Shown: positions 21,926 through 30,960 of the stretch, piece by piece | Numbering within the stretch: position 1 is the first letter of the stretch | Layout of the letters: every line of letters begins with the position of its first letter | Assembly: GCF_001039355.2 (NCBI RefSeq) | Contig: NW_019776079.1 | Span: 476,963-516,243, forward strand | Reading direction: 5' to 3' | Source: Lingula anatina | Lineage: Eukaryota; Brachiopoda; Lingulata; Lingulida; Lingulidae | DNA: 39,281 nt | Notes under the pieces: generated by a model | What the model was told of the DNA's origin: nothing | What the model saw: the letters and a program-made list of their open reading frames with translations, nothing else | The model's database searches: none | Position numbers and translations under genes: made by a program

Positions 21926-22544
21926 CCCAAAAACTCAAGACAAACTCCCTTCCCCCGACTGATTTTCACATATCATAGTCTTAGGTTTTTTTAATTGTGT
22001 ATTATATATATTAGAATGAAATGTTTTGTCTGAAAAGGCATCATAAGGTTTATGCTTGCTTTTATCTAGCAAAAGGCGTTACCACCCTCCAGATCCTCCT
22101 GGTTACTTTGAGAAGATTTGCTGGCCAATGTATTTGAAAAACAAGGCTGAATTGAAAGACCAGGAGGATATTGGTAAGAACTCATGGGTGTATCTGAAAG
22201 GGCCATTTCTTCTTTTTTTTATGCATCAAAATTTCAGTTTTTGAGCATATTGTGCAATATTAATTTTTAAAGAAAGAAACCTTAAGTATAGCCTAGTGTA
22301 GAAGTTATTGAAAAACATTTGTTATTGACAAAACTTTTTTTAAAAGTGACAGATTAATTTTTTCGGACAGTTTTTACTTCTTCGTTATTGATGCAGAAAA
22401 TCTTGAGTTATTTTAATAAGTGAATATGAAATGTTGCTATTCTTTCCTGTAGTGTACCTGGATGGAATGGACAACCAGTGGATGCATTTTGATCTGGTTT
22501 ATGAGGATATCCAGGAACTAGCAAAGAAAATAGAAGTGGCATAA
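18499..22544 (+). CDS. NMRK1: Nicotinamide riboside kinase 1, eight exons, 202 aa
   Basis: Exons 18499-18530, 19323-19413, 19620-19646, 19913-19970, 21288-21420, 21626-21697, 22070-22173 and 22453-22544 close in frame at 202 codons plus stop (human NMRK1 is 199). NMRK1 phosphorylates nicotinamide riboside to NMN in the cytosolic NAD+ salvage route. The P-loop GISGVTNGGKTT (8-19) spans the first junction. Asp37 in HQDEFF and Glu106 in VEGFLLYNY correspond to the substrate/catalytic acids of the human enzyme. LDMEKMM, YFLTLPKEEC, PPDPPGYF, WPMYLK and VYLDG follow in family order. Exon 3 is a 27-nt micro-exon (ESDIEEEKK). MTRPFVIGISG matches the usual short N-terminus; an in-frame ATG at 18415 would add 28 residues and is less likely. 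The introns host several MITEs; an ORF start at 21233 is intronic. Confidence 0.95.
18829..19039 (+). mobile_element. RTE/SINE-type 3' tail repeat in NMRK1 intron 1
   Basis: The unit starts GCAGACCTCTGCCAAGGC, passes GATCCGGATCATCACC, TTTCATCAAAATCGGTCC and ATAACTTTTTGA, then ACAAACAAACAGACA, and ends AACCTCCTTGGCGGAGAT. This tail with the CTCCTTGGCGGAGGT hairpin is widespread in animal genomes on non-LTR elements and their SINEs, from memory RTE-like. Two relatives lie at about 20326-20478 (opposite strand) and 36560-36730. Confidence 0.7.
19984..20253. mobile_element. MITE with TTCACATTGGGGCTATT termini in NMRK1 intron 4
   Basis: The left end GGTTCACATTGGGGCTATT is mirrored by the complement of the right end, GTTTTCACATGGGGCTATT. 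The inverted match is about 17 of 19 with one gap. The interior has no ORF. Confidence 0.55.
20326..20478 (-). mobile_element. Decayed RTE/SINE-type 3' tail, minus orientation
   Basis: CACCTCTGACAAGGAGGTAA followed by TTTGTTTGTCTGTTAAC and TTTTGATGACATTTTCAGG is the complement of the tail at 18829-19039, clearly more decayed. Confidence 0.6.
20611..20908. mobile_element. PIF/Harbinger-like MITE, 298 bp, TAA target duplication
   Basis: TAA stands at both borders (20608-20610 and 20909-20911). The arms are about 125 bp: the left starts GAGGCCATTCAGAAT, the complement of the right starts GGGGACATTCAGAAT. Both then share ACTGGTCCAAGGCTCAAATA and CACACGCCTCCCCATG. It is nearly a perfect palindrome, in NMRK1 intron 4. 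Confidence 0.9.
21882..21917. repeat. (TA)n microsatellite in NMRK1 intron 6
   Basis: About 18 uninterrupted TA units. Confidence 0.95.
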
Positions 22545-22887
22545 GTCTCAAGTGCTCATTTGAAGCAAAAAATTACGCAAAGCATAGCCATTTATATTTC
22601 TATATTAATTTAACAGATAGTTTTTTTATTGTGAGTTGAAATTGGTTAACCTTAAATATGTCATTAATTTTTTGTCAATTATATTTTTGTCTGAGAGAAT
22701 ATGATTAGGACCCATAGATGGAATTTGCTGATGGATAACTTCCGTCATAAAATACAAGTAGGTTCGTTGGATGTGCCAAAAAAATCAGCCAATGTATGTG
22801 AGATTTTCTTCAATATCTGTATCATTTTTACAAATCTACAAACCCCAAAATGTTGTTAGGTAGATAAATTTTTTTCTTTTATAGGCC
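22545..22887 (+). other. NMRK1 3' UTR, proximal part
   Basis: No exon or repeat seen. The first AATAAA on the plus strand comes at 23121-23126 and another at 23685-23690, both inside the duplicated block, so the 3' UTR probably runs into it. Confidence 0.5.
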
Positions 22888-23735
22888 CGAGGCAGTTTTC
22901 TGGGGAAATGCAATGATTTGTAAAATCTGAGGGTCTGCAGGTAGAAGAATTGGTGCAATTTACCAATGCATTAACTTTTTTTCAAAATGAAATGGTGTTA
23001 GTGATCAGAAAATCTTTTAAAGATTCTGAAAATATGTCACTTTTGTAACCAAACACAATTCTTGTTTTTGCAGTATTGCCCCAAGTTTTTCAATTCAGGT
23101 ACTCAGAAACTATGTATCTAAATAAACTGGGCGTTTACCATGCACACTTTTTTCTATTTTACCTTTTTCTTACATTGGAAAAATGTAATCATTTTGCAGT
23201 GGCAGTGCACACTATTCTAATATTTCTTTTTACATTTCATTTTTATAAGGTCTGACCTAAAATGAACAAGGTTGTGAATGGTAGATGTTTAAAAGTCATT
23301 TTTTAGTCATTTTGAAAATGAAAAATTTGAAATTGAGAATGACAAATTTCAACATAACATGACATTTGTTAGTCTATGTTCCTCTCAGGGGGGGCAGGGT
23401 AGCATGAAAATTCATGCGTTAGCACTCCTATTGACGATTGCTAACAGCACAGATAGCACATATCAGAATCGTCAATAGGAGTGCTAACGCATGAATTTTC
23501 ATGCTAGGGGGCGGGGGTAGTCTTCCTTTGTACATATTATTGTAGGGAGTTTATACAGGAGGACCAAGAGGTTTTAAAATGAAAAATCATATTTAGTTTA
23601 AGGTATGCCTGTTGAGCTTCAATTTTAGCCTGTACACTTTGTAGTAAAAATGTAATATTTTTTATTTTAAAAAAATTGAAGTTGAATAAATATCTCACTC
23701 CTTTTATTGCTCAGAGGTCTTGTTATAATGGCAAG
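22888..23735. repeat. N-joined duplication A, copy 1 (848 bp)
   Basis: The block starting CGAGGCAGTTTTCTGG recurs almost base for base at 23737-24594. Differences are few: single substitutions (AATTCAGG against AATACAGG, AAATAAACTGG against AAAGAAACTGG), homopolymer length, and a 7-bp AAGATGC present only in copy 2. A single N (23736) separates the copies. Confidence 0.97.
23400..23506. repeat. Perfect 40-bp inverted repeat (foldback), first copy
   Basis: A 40-bp arm starting TAGCATGAAAATTCATGCG (23400-23439) is followed by a 27-nt loop and its exact reverse complement (23467-23506). TA at each end could be a mariner-type target. It lies ~860 bp after the NMRK1 stop, so a long 3' UTR would contain a 40-bp RNA duplex. 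Confidence 0.95.
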
Positions 23736-23736
23736 N

Positions 23737-24594
23737 CGAGGCAGTTTTCTGGGGAAATGCAATGATTTGTAAAATCTGAGGGTCTGCAGGTAGAAGAATT
23801 GGTGCAATTTACCAATGCATTAACTTTTTTTCAAAATGAAATGGTGTTAGTGATCAGAAAATCTTTTAAAGATTCTGAAAATATGTCACTTTTGTAACCA
23901 AACACAATTCTTGTTTTTGCAGTATTGCCCCAAGTTTTTCAATACAGGTACTCAGAAACTATGTATCTAAAGAAACTGGGCGTTTACCGTGCACACTTTT
24001 TTCTATTTTACCTTTTTCTTACATTGGAAAAATGTAATCATTTTGCAGTGGCAGTGCACACTATTCTAATATTTCTTTTTACATTACATTTTTATAAGGT
24101 CTGACCTAAAATGAACAAGGTTGTGAATGGTAGATGTTTAAAAGTCATTTTTTAGTCATTTTGAAAATGAAAAATTTGAAATTGAGAATGACAAATTTCA
24201 ACATAACATGACATTTGTTAGTCTATGTTCCTCTCAGGGGGGGCAGGGTAGCATGAAAATTCATGCGTTAGCACTCCTATTGACGATTGCTAACAGCACA
24301 GATAGCACATATCAGAATCGTCAATAGGAGTGCTAACGCATGAATTTTCATGCTAGGGGGCAGGGGTAGTCTTCCTTTGTACATATTATTGTAGGGAGTT
24401 TATACAGGAGGACCAAGAGGTTTTAAAATGAAAAATCATATTTAGTTTAAGGTATGCCTGTTGAGCTTCAATTTTAGCCTGTACACTTTGTAGTAAAAAT
24501 GTAATATTTTTTATTTTAAAAAAAAATTGAAGTTGAATAAATATCTCACTCCTTTTATTGCAAGATGCTCAGAGGTCTTGTTATAATGGCAAGG
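23737..24594. repeat. N-joined duplication A, copy 2
   Basis: This is the second copy of 22888-23735, including the 40-bp foldback at 24249-24355. It continues without interruption into unique sequence, so this copy keeps the natural right flank. Confidence 0.97.
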
Positions 24595-24903
24595 TCATGA
24601 ATTTCTGTTTTTACTTGCAAAAACTTTTGCAGGTGTGTTGGTCTGATTATTAGTTTGTTTGTGTTTAGATTTCAAAATATTTCTGTAGATTGGTAATTGG
24701 TGCCGGAACCGTATTGATTTTCATTTAGACCATATTNTCAGAGGTCTTGTTATAATGGCAAGGTCATGAATTTGTTTTTACTTGCAAAAACTTTTGCAGG
24801 TGTGTTGGTCTGATTATTAGTTTGTTTGTGTTTAGATTTCAAAATATTTCTGTAGATTGGTAATTGGTGTCGGAACCTTATTGATTTTCATTTAGACCAT
24901 ATT
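24569..24903. repeat. N-joined duplication B (two ~167-bp copies)
   Basis: TCAGAGGTCTTGTTATAATG starts both 24569-24736 and 24738-24903, with one N at 24737 between. They differ by a 2-bp indel (TTTCTG/TTTG) and two substitutions (GTGCCGG/GTGTCGG, CCGTATT/CCTTATT). Confidence 0.95.
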
Positions 24904-25968
24904 TACTGTCTCTATACAAAAAGAAAATCATGGAATTAACAATTACATGGGCAAAACACAATTTGAAAAAGATTTTGTATTTTTTAATGACGGATGTAAT
25001 GAACTGATACTAGGTGAAGACCTTTCAGCTTGCCAAGTTTCTCCAGATAGGGCATTCATTGGTACGTAACTAGAGGATCAGAGAAACAATACTGCCTCCA
25101 GGTGTTGTACCACCAGCTGAATAAAGGGCATTTGTAATGAAAACCAATAAGGGAGAGCAACTGTAATGTTTGCTGTATATGCTTTATGAATGTAAGAAAG
25201 GAGAGGACTAACATCTACGGGTGGTGAATTCAAATTCATAACATTGGAGACTAAGTACTTGCCAGTTCAAAGGAAGTTTTTTTTTTATTTTTATTATTTA
25301 TTAATTTATTTATTATTATTATTTTGTAGATGGGGAAGTAGTATAGGGTGAATGTTGTGGTGGTAGAGTTGTATTGGAAGAGGAAAGGAGTGTATATTGA
25401 ATGAGAGATGAAAATGTTAGAAAAGCCAGGGGTTCTTTTTTTATGTTAGTGTTGTTATTGTATTGCAGATGGAGTTTTGTTTAATTAGGTTTTTTGTAGA
25501 TTTCGCAAATTTTGGACAAGGGTGCACTGTGGCAAGTGCCACACCTAGACCAGTGCACCGACAAAGCCCAAAATTTACTTGGACCGAGTTGAGATTAATA
25601 TATGTGACCTTCATCCAATAGATGGATGCACAGGCTCTTGTAGTCTGGAGGAGGAGAAGTCATAATGGTGACGTCATGGGTACCACCAGTGCTGGGCTGG
25701 TGGTATAATAATATGGGTGCTTGGAAAAATCAACCAATCAACATACTAAATTTTATGAGCAAGTCAAAATTCTATCTTACAACAAATTTTGAGCCTAGTA
25801 AACCAATGTCTTTGCCGAATTCACCAGCAACACTTTCTGTTATGAATAGTTTAATCTTAGTGTGGAGGCAAGTTCCTTGCATTGTATTGCTTAAAATCCT
25901 GAAACATAATAAATACTTGTTTCACTCTTAATGTTCCTACAACAGTTACTGTAAAATAATAGTTGTCA
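24904..25968 (-). other. Convergent 3' flanks of NMRK1 and DCP2
   Basis: No exon seen on either strand. A TTATT-rich tract at 25279-25324 supplies several minus-strand AATAAA hexamers, which would give DCP2 a 3' UTR of roughly 650 nt. The structured inverted repeat at 25507-25576 would lie inside it. The plus ORF 25665-25931 has no recognisable pattern. Confidence 0.45.
25507..25576. repeat. Three-tier nested inverted repeat, likely in the DCP2 3' UTR
   Basis: AAATTTTGG (25507) pairs with CCAAAATTT (25568). Inside it GGTGCACTG (25521) pairs exactly with CAGTGCACC (25551). Next to that, TGGCAAGTGCCA (25530-25541) is its own 4-bp hairpin. The whole could fold as one RNA stem on either strand. 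It may be a MITE remnant or a regulatory stem; sequence alone cannot tell. Confidence 0.7.
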
Positions 25969-28900
25969 TCATGGCATTAGTTTTAATAAGGCTTCTTTGT
26001 CAAGTTGGAAATTAGCCCAAGTTTCAGAATAGAAATGTAATAGTCCTTTCTTGAATTTTCGCTGACTTGATTTTTGCATTCCATCTGTTTTTGGATCTAA
26101 AATAAAATTTAAATAACTGATTATGAAATAAGAATAGAATCCATAACATGAAAGACAACTGAGATACCTGTACAGTTAGCAGTTTGCTAGCTGGCATTTC
26201 TATATTTTTTTTCCATTATGCTAATAGTAATAGCAAATACAGGGGTATCTGAAGAGGGGAAAAGAAAATGATTAACCTCTAACTGCTTCATCTATATAAT
26301 TTTGCCTTATTTCTATTTTGGGTTTTAGACAAATGTGAAATAATTTTACGACAACATTTATATCCAGCTAATTAATGAAATTCTCAGCCAATAAATAATT
26401 TTTGTACTTACGAGTAAACTGTGTAGCTAAAGACCTCCTTGTAATCCTAGAACTATCTGGGCTTTTTCCTGATATGCTGCCATCACGATTCTGTAAGATG
26501 CAGCAAAGACAACATTTTACTTTTAAAAGCAATTTGATTCAACACTTAGATTTTTTTTTTTTTTTTTGCTATTTCTTATCCTAAACGTGCAGGAACAAAT
26601 TTACATTATTTTATGCTTACCAAAATAGTGACTTGTTTCTTCTGTTTTGGAGAGGTGGTCTGCATCTGCTTCTGGAACTTTGGAGTAGGTGAATGAGAAC
26701 TTGGTTTTTCTGATAGTCTTTGATCTTTTGTCTTCGATCTGTCATCTTTCACTTTGCTTTTACTGTCATCTCTGCCTTTTGCTTTAGTGTCTTTAAATTT
26801 CATGAAATCCTGATACTCTGACATGTTTTGCTGAGCAAAATACTGCTGTTGTTTAAGTCTTTGTTTCTCTGTCAAAGGTTTGACATCCTGAGTTTCTTTC
26901 TGTGTTCTCTGTCTGTTAGCTTTTGATGGACCCTGGGATTCAGACAATTCTGACAAGTGCTGGGTTTTCCGTAACCTGGATGCTATCCATTTTCTCAAGG
27001 GCCTGTAAAGCGCCAAACACAGAATTGAGTAATAGCAGAATATGTGAAAATCAAACTGAAAATGTACATAACAGAGGTACATAAGTATGTAGCAAAAGCC
27101 ATAGTTCCTAAAGAAAAAGCATTATTGAAGTACTTAATTATAACAAATCAACAACTAAACAATTACCAAAATATAAATTCCCTTATCAACAAAAGTTGTC
27201 AGTATAGGAAATTGGGCAATATATATATTTAAATACAAAGATATAATTTAAATATAAAGAACTGATATTCAATTTTTGCACCTACAAATATTTTCAGAAA
27301 GGTTGTTAACTTACTTTATAAATGGAATAATCATGAAAAATGTATTTGCACTTAGACCTAGTTCTGTTTTTGGGGTTTGATCCTTCTTGTGAACTGGCAA
27401 ATGGTCAACTTTGAACCACTTCAAGCTCTGTGATAAGAAAAACAAATTTACTATTCTTAAGTGAGTTTTTTTAACATAAAAGATTTTTTCAACATGAAGT
27501 AATGGAAATCACAAACTCAATCGCATTCGTACACATTTTAACTGTTTAAGCTGGTGCATTAAAAAACACAGACTGTAATACATGGCTGCCAAGAATAAAA
27601 TCGAGTAACCTTTATTTCATTCCTTGTCTTTGGTTTGAATTTTGCATTCAGTGGTATGTTGGGAATGATGTAGAGCCCAGCCAGTTGGTCACTCACTCTG
27701 TGCTCTATGTAATCGTTGCTGTTAATCTGCTTTAAGATATCATAACCAGTTTCTTCTAACACCTGCAATGGTATTTTATGAATTAATTTTGATTTCAATA
27801 AAGAAAACTTTGATTCAATTATGTGGTTTTACTTGTACAAGCCAGGGTCACTGAATCTATATGGCTGAACGAATTATATTGGTAATATAGTTTGACAAAT
27901 AAAAAGTAATATCCACAGTTAAATTCTTTTTACCAATTTTATGCTTTAAAAAGTAAGGTTTTCAAACAGAGTCAGCAAATGAAAATTTGCAATTGGTACA
28001 GTAATACAAAACTATACCTCTCTTACTGCACAATCTATTGGCAGTTCATCTTCATTAACTTTGCCTTTGGGAAAAGTCCAACTACTTTTCTGCCAGTAGC
28101 CCTGAGCAAGAATGCACTGAAATTGGAATAAAACACTCAATTATAATAAAAAGCAGCAAAAGTATGATCTTTACCAATTTTCACAATGCTTAAACCCCAG
28201 GAGTTAACTACTGCATGTGCACATATTAAATCTTTTGATATCAATAACAAGCAGCAGTCGTAAACAACAATGCTCTTAAATCATGTTCATATAATGTTCA
28301 ACATTCTTCATACAAACAGACATAGGGAAACTGCAATTTCGACCATTCATGACTGCCTGAAAAGCCAGAGGATCAGCAAGATTTATGATAATGCAGGTTG
28401 TCTGAACCAGCAAGATTTATGTGCAAGTACAATAGATATACATGAATCATAGGTAAACATCTACTACTGAACCTGCACAGAATCAGGAGAACCTGCAGAT
28501 TTTTTGTAATGCAGGTACTCCGTACCATCAGTGTCTCCAGCTTTTCCCATGTCTGTACAAATATTTCAATATGTAAGATAGTGCCTGAACTTCATCCCTA
28601 TGCACAATAACGTCATTACCCTACATGTTACTCACATATTGCAGTGTTGGGTCTAGCATAATGGCTCCATAGGTGGGCACAGCAAGCTTGTAGGATTTCC
28701 AGTCACCAAGAATCCTTTCAAAGCTATCAGCATGTGGCATAAGAAAAGGACAGTGGTTGAAAAGTGACGCAGGTTAAGGAAATTTGAGAAACAATGGCAT
28801 ACTTCTACACACAATGACAAATTATAACACTTTGTATAGGGTGTAGCTGAATTGCGCAATACACCGCAATACAGCACAATACATTTGAAAAAAAAAAAAA

Positions 28901-30641
28901 ACACAAGTCCAGTTGCAATTCGACAAAAGAAACAGTAATTCTCAACAAATTAGGGTGATATAAAAGCAAAATATTTTACTNTCATGCTGATTTTCGAACT
29001 TGACCTGTGTTTTTATAAGACTGATTACTCCTGTGAGTTTCATGACAACAGGCCTAACGGTTTTCCTTAAAATGTGTTTACAGGGTTGCATATATGCTGA
29101 AAAAAGTGAAAAAACAGCATAACTTCCCTTAAAATGGCCCGATCATGCTGATTTTCGAACTTGACCTGCGTTTTATGAATATTCATCAGCTCTGTAAATA
29201 TTAAGCCAAAAAGTAAAACTGCCCTCCACTTATCGTGTTTACAAGGAAAGTGCACGGCGCCGGCGACGGCATCGGCATCGGCATCGGCATCGGCATCGGC
29301 ATCGGCGACGACAGACGCAGGTGATGGCAATATGTACAGACACATCTGTGTCTGTACATAAAAAAAAAAAAAAACACAAGTCCAGTTGCAATTCGACAAA
29401 AGAAACAGTAATTCTCAACAAATTAGGGTGATATAAAAGCAAAATATTTTACTAGGTAAGTAATATTGTTGATATAAATTAACAAATTGTCGAGACTTTC
29501 ATATCGTCATGTCGACCGCCATGTTGGCGAATCACAGTGGCTCTTCTTGGAAATATTAGCAGCCAAGAAGAGCCACTGGCCAACATGGCGGCTGACCCCA
29601 TGATGAAAAAATCATGCCGGTTTGTCAAGTTGCATCAATGATATTAACTACTAAGTAATTAATTTAGCTTGTATATCACCACATTTAGTTTGAAATTACC
29701 CTTCCCTGTGTTTACTTGCAACTGGACTTATTTTTTTTATCGTGCTGTGTTGCGCAATTCAGCTACACCGCTTTGAATACATACATATCAAATCCATTAT
29801 TGTTGTGTGGATAAACATTAATATCCAAATGTAGCACGAAGACAACATGAAAGGATATTCTGAGCAGAAAAGTCTTTGATACCACATGTTTTGTACTCTG
29901 GGTTTTCTGGACAGTAAAAATCAAGGTAAAACCAGTGTGCCAGTTCAATTTGAAAGAATATCCTTATGAGATCTTGTCTTTCTTCCTTTGGCATGTTGAT
30001 GATAAAACGGCTGAAACAGCAGAAAACATTTTTTTTTCACATTTGTTTAGGCCTTATAAGCCTGGATAATCCAGAGAGAGTTAAGGTGGGAATCATCTCT
30101 CATTTCCACCTTCATACTGATTTGGAACATCTTTCCTCTAACCATCACTGGCTGTCATACACTAGTACTTTCTTCCTCCGGCCCCACTGCTGTGTACTTG
30201 TGGTACTGGGCACAGCCGTTTCTCCTCTGGTAGTTAATGTGTAGATGGGGAGGTTTGAACGACGCGTTCTGCTGAAGCCCCCAGGCCAGAGTCTGGCTGG
30301 GTTTTGGACAATACGTTTGTTGGCATATGAAACAGGTGTAACACAGCGTTTCTTTTTAAATTATATTAAGTAAACCTTAAAATCTCAAAAATAAAACAGT
30401 TTCAATCATCATTTTAACTGCAAGTTCCAAGTTGTTTATGAATCTCGTACTACTGGTACGACTAGTAGTTGAAAGATATTTGGAATGGAGAATAGTATAG
30501 ATCTAATGAATGCTATTATTCATTTACATCATACCTACACAGATCCGTTAATATAAACACAGGGATTTTAAAACTCGATGATGAGGTTGTAGTGGCACCT
30601 TGTGCGGCCGCCGGCGGATTTTGAGCCTCATCAGTTTCCAT
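25969..30641 (-). CDS. DCP2: DCP2 mRNA-decapping Nudix hydrolase, nine exons, 446 aa
   Basis: Exons 30641-30535, 30010-29859, 28763-28636, 28116-28018, 27762-27610, 27427-27315, 27002-26621, 26490-26412 and 26096-25969 close in frame at 446 codons plus stop (human 420). DCP2 removes the 5' cap of mRNA, releasing m7GDP, in P-bodies with DCP1. Residues 34-128 form the N-terminal helical domain ([43 protein letters not shown]). The Nudix box is complete at 147-169: GKVNEDE then REVLEETGY, with Glu162, Glu165 and Glu166 as metal ligands. Box B follows at 243-258 ([15 protein letters not shown]). The 260-420 linker is Lys/Gln/Ser-rich, as expected for the disordered tail. [15 protein letters not shown] near the C-terminus matches the short terminal motif of animal DCP2. 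Intron 2 is U12-type (28764-29858). No in-frame ATG lies upstream before a stop. Confidence 0.96.
28981..28981. other. Single-N assembly junction inside the DCP2 intron
   Basis: The 80 bp left of the N are repeated at 29374-29453. The sequence right of it (TCATGCTGATTTTCGAACTT) is repeated at about 29143. This is the same signature as at 23736, 24737 and 32283. Confidence 0.95.
29268..29306. repeat. (GGCATC)n hexanucleotide microsatellite
   Basis: About six GGCATC units inside a GC-rich patch; Asp-Ala reading frames across it on the minus strand are spurious. Confidence 0.9.
29511..29596. repeat. Nested foldback within the intronic element
   Basis: GCCATGTTGGC and GTGGCTCTTCTTGG on the left pair with CCAAGAAGAGCCAC and GCCAACATGGC on the right. 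The arms are about 35 bp with one small gap. Confidence 0.85.
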
Positions 30642-30960
30642 TTTCTCATTGGCAAACTCTCGTTTATCTTCTCGCGAGATGTCTGATTAAAATCACAAAA
30701 AAAAGAAACTAATAACACGTAAAGTGTAAGGCGTGGATTTTTCAACAAAGTCTAAGAGTAATGAGAATAACTTAACTTAAATTATGAGTGCTAACAAATG
30801 CTGTAGCAAAAATAGAAGGAAAACAAATGCTTAAAACGAGATTCAAAATGGCAGCTCCCACGATCGCCCGTGTTTTGCACCAGATTGTCTCCTTCATCGT
30901 GCCTACAGGAAGCATTCCGTGGATATAACACATTAACGTGGGCTTATAACACCCTCAGAT
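30642..30960. promoter_or_regulatory. Head-to-head promoter, DCP2 (-) / NGRN (+)
   Basis: Only 319 bp separate the two start codons, so a shared bidirectional promoter is likely. TCTCGCGAGA at about 30671-30680 is a perfect palindrome and matches the animal core-promoter element TCTCGCGAGA. A related TCTCGCGA stands in the CCDC124/NMRK1 spacer. No TATA box is evident. Confidence 0.65.
30827..30928 (+). other. Upstream ORF in the putative NGRN 5' UTR
   Basis: ATGs at 30827 and 30848 (AAAATGG, good context) share a frame that ends at TAA 30926-30928, 32 bp before the NGRN ATG and in a different frame. If transcribed it is a 26- or 33-codon uORF. I first considered it as NGRN exon 1, but no donor of the needed phase follows. 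Confidence 0.4.

Larger units (their letters stand above)
28839..29770. mobile_element. DNA element in the DCP2 U12 intron, ~930 bp, 9-bp target duplication
   Basis: Termini are GGGTGTAGCTGAATTGCG at the left and, on the complement of the right, CGGTGTAGCTGAATTGCG. Flanks are CTTTGTATA (28830-28838) and CTTTGAATA (29771-29779), a 9-bp (or 8-bp) duplication with one mismatch, as for Mutator- or hAT-type elements. Internally it has an 80-bp duplication around an N (28901-28980 and 29374-29453), a GGCATC microsatellite and a nested foldback. No transposase is visible. Confidence 0.8.
28764..29858 (-). other. U12-type AT-AC intron of DCP2
   Basis: On the minus strand the intron starts ATATCCTTTC and ends TTCCTTAAC-ctgcgtcAC. 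These match the minor-spliceosome 5' splice site (ATATCCTT) and branch site (TTCCTTRAY), with AC as terminal dinucleotide 9 nt after the branch motif. Joining 29859 to 28763 gives [15 protein letters not shown], gap-free against the expected DCP2 pattern. Without this intron the exon reads into a TAA 40 bp on, and no AG acceptor lies between the in-frame TAA and the conserved His-Cys-Pro. Confidence 0.93.

Noticed and set aside
29067-29442. Asp-Ala repeat ORFs
   Set aside because: They are translations of the GGCATC microsatellite inside a transposon.
29763-29948. DCP2 exon 2 reading on past 29859 into GY-stop
   Set aside because: The continued frame diverges from DCP2 and stops after about 14 codons; the AT-AC junction restores the family sequence exactly.
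30030-30310. GC-richer block in DCP2 intron 1 as an exon or retroelement end
   Set aside because: Neither strand gave a family pattern, and the neighbouring DCP2 exons join without it.
30848-30925. Candidate NGRN exon 1 starting MAAPTIARVLHQ
   Set aside because: Exon 2 (34552) needs a phase-1 donor. The only phase-1 GT in this frame comes after 22 bases, whereas 30961-31087 ends in phase 1 and encodes a better mitochondrial presequence. It was kept only as a uORF.
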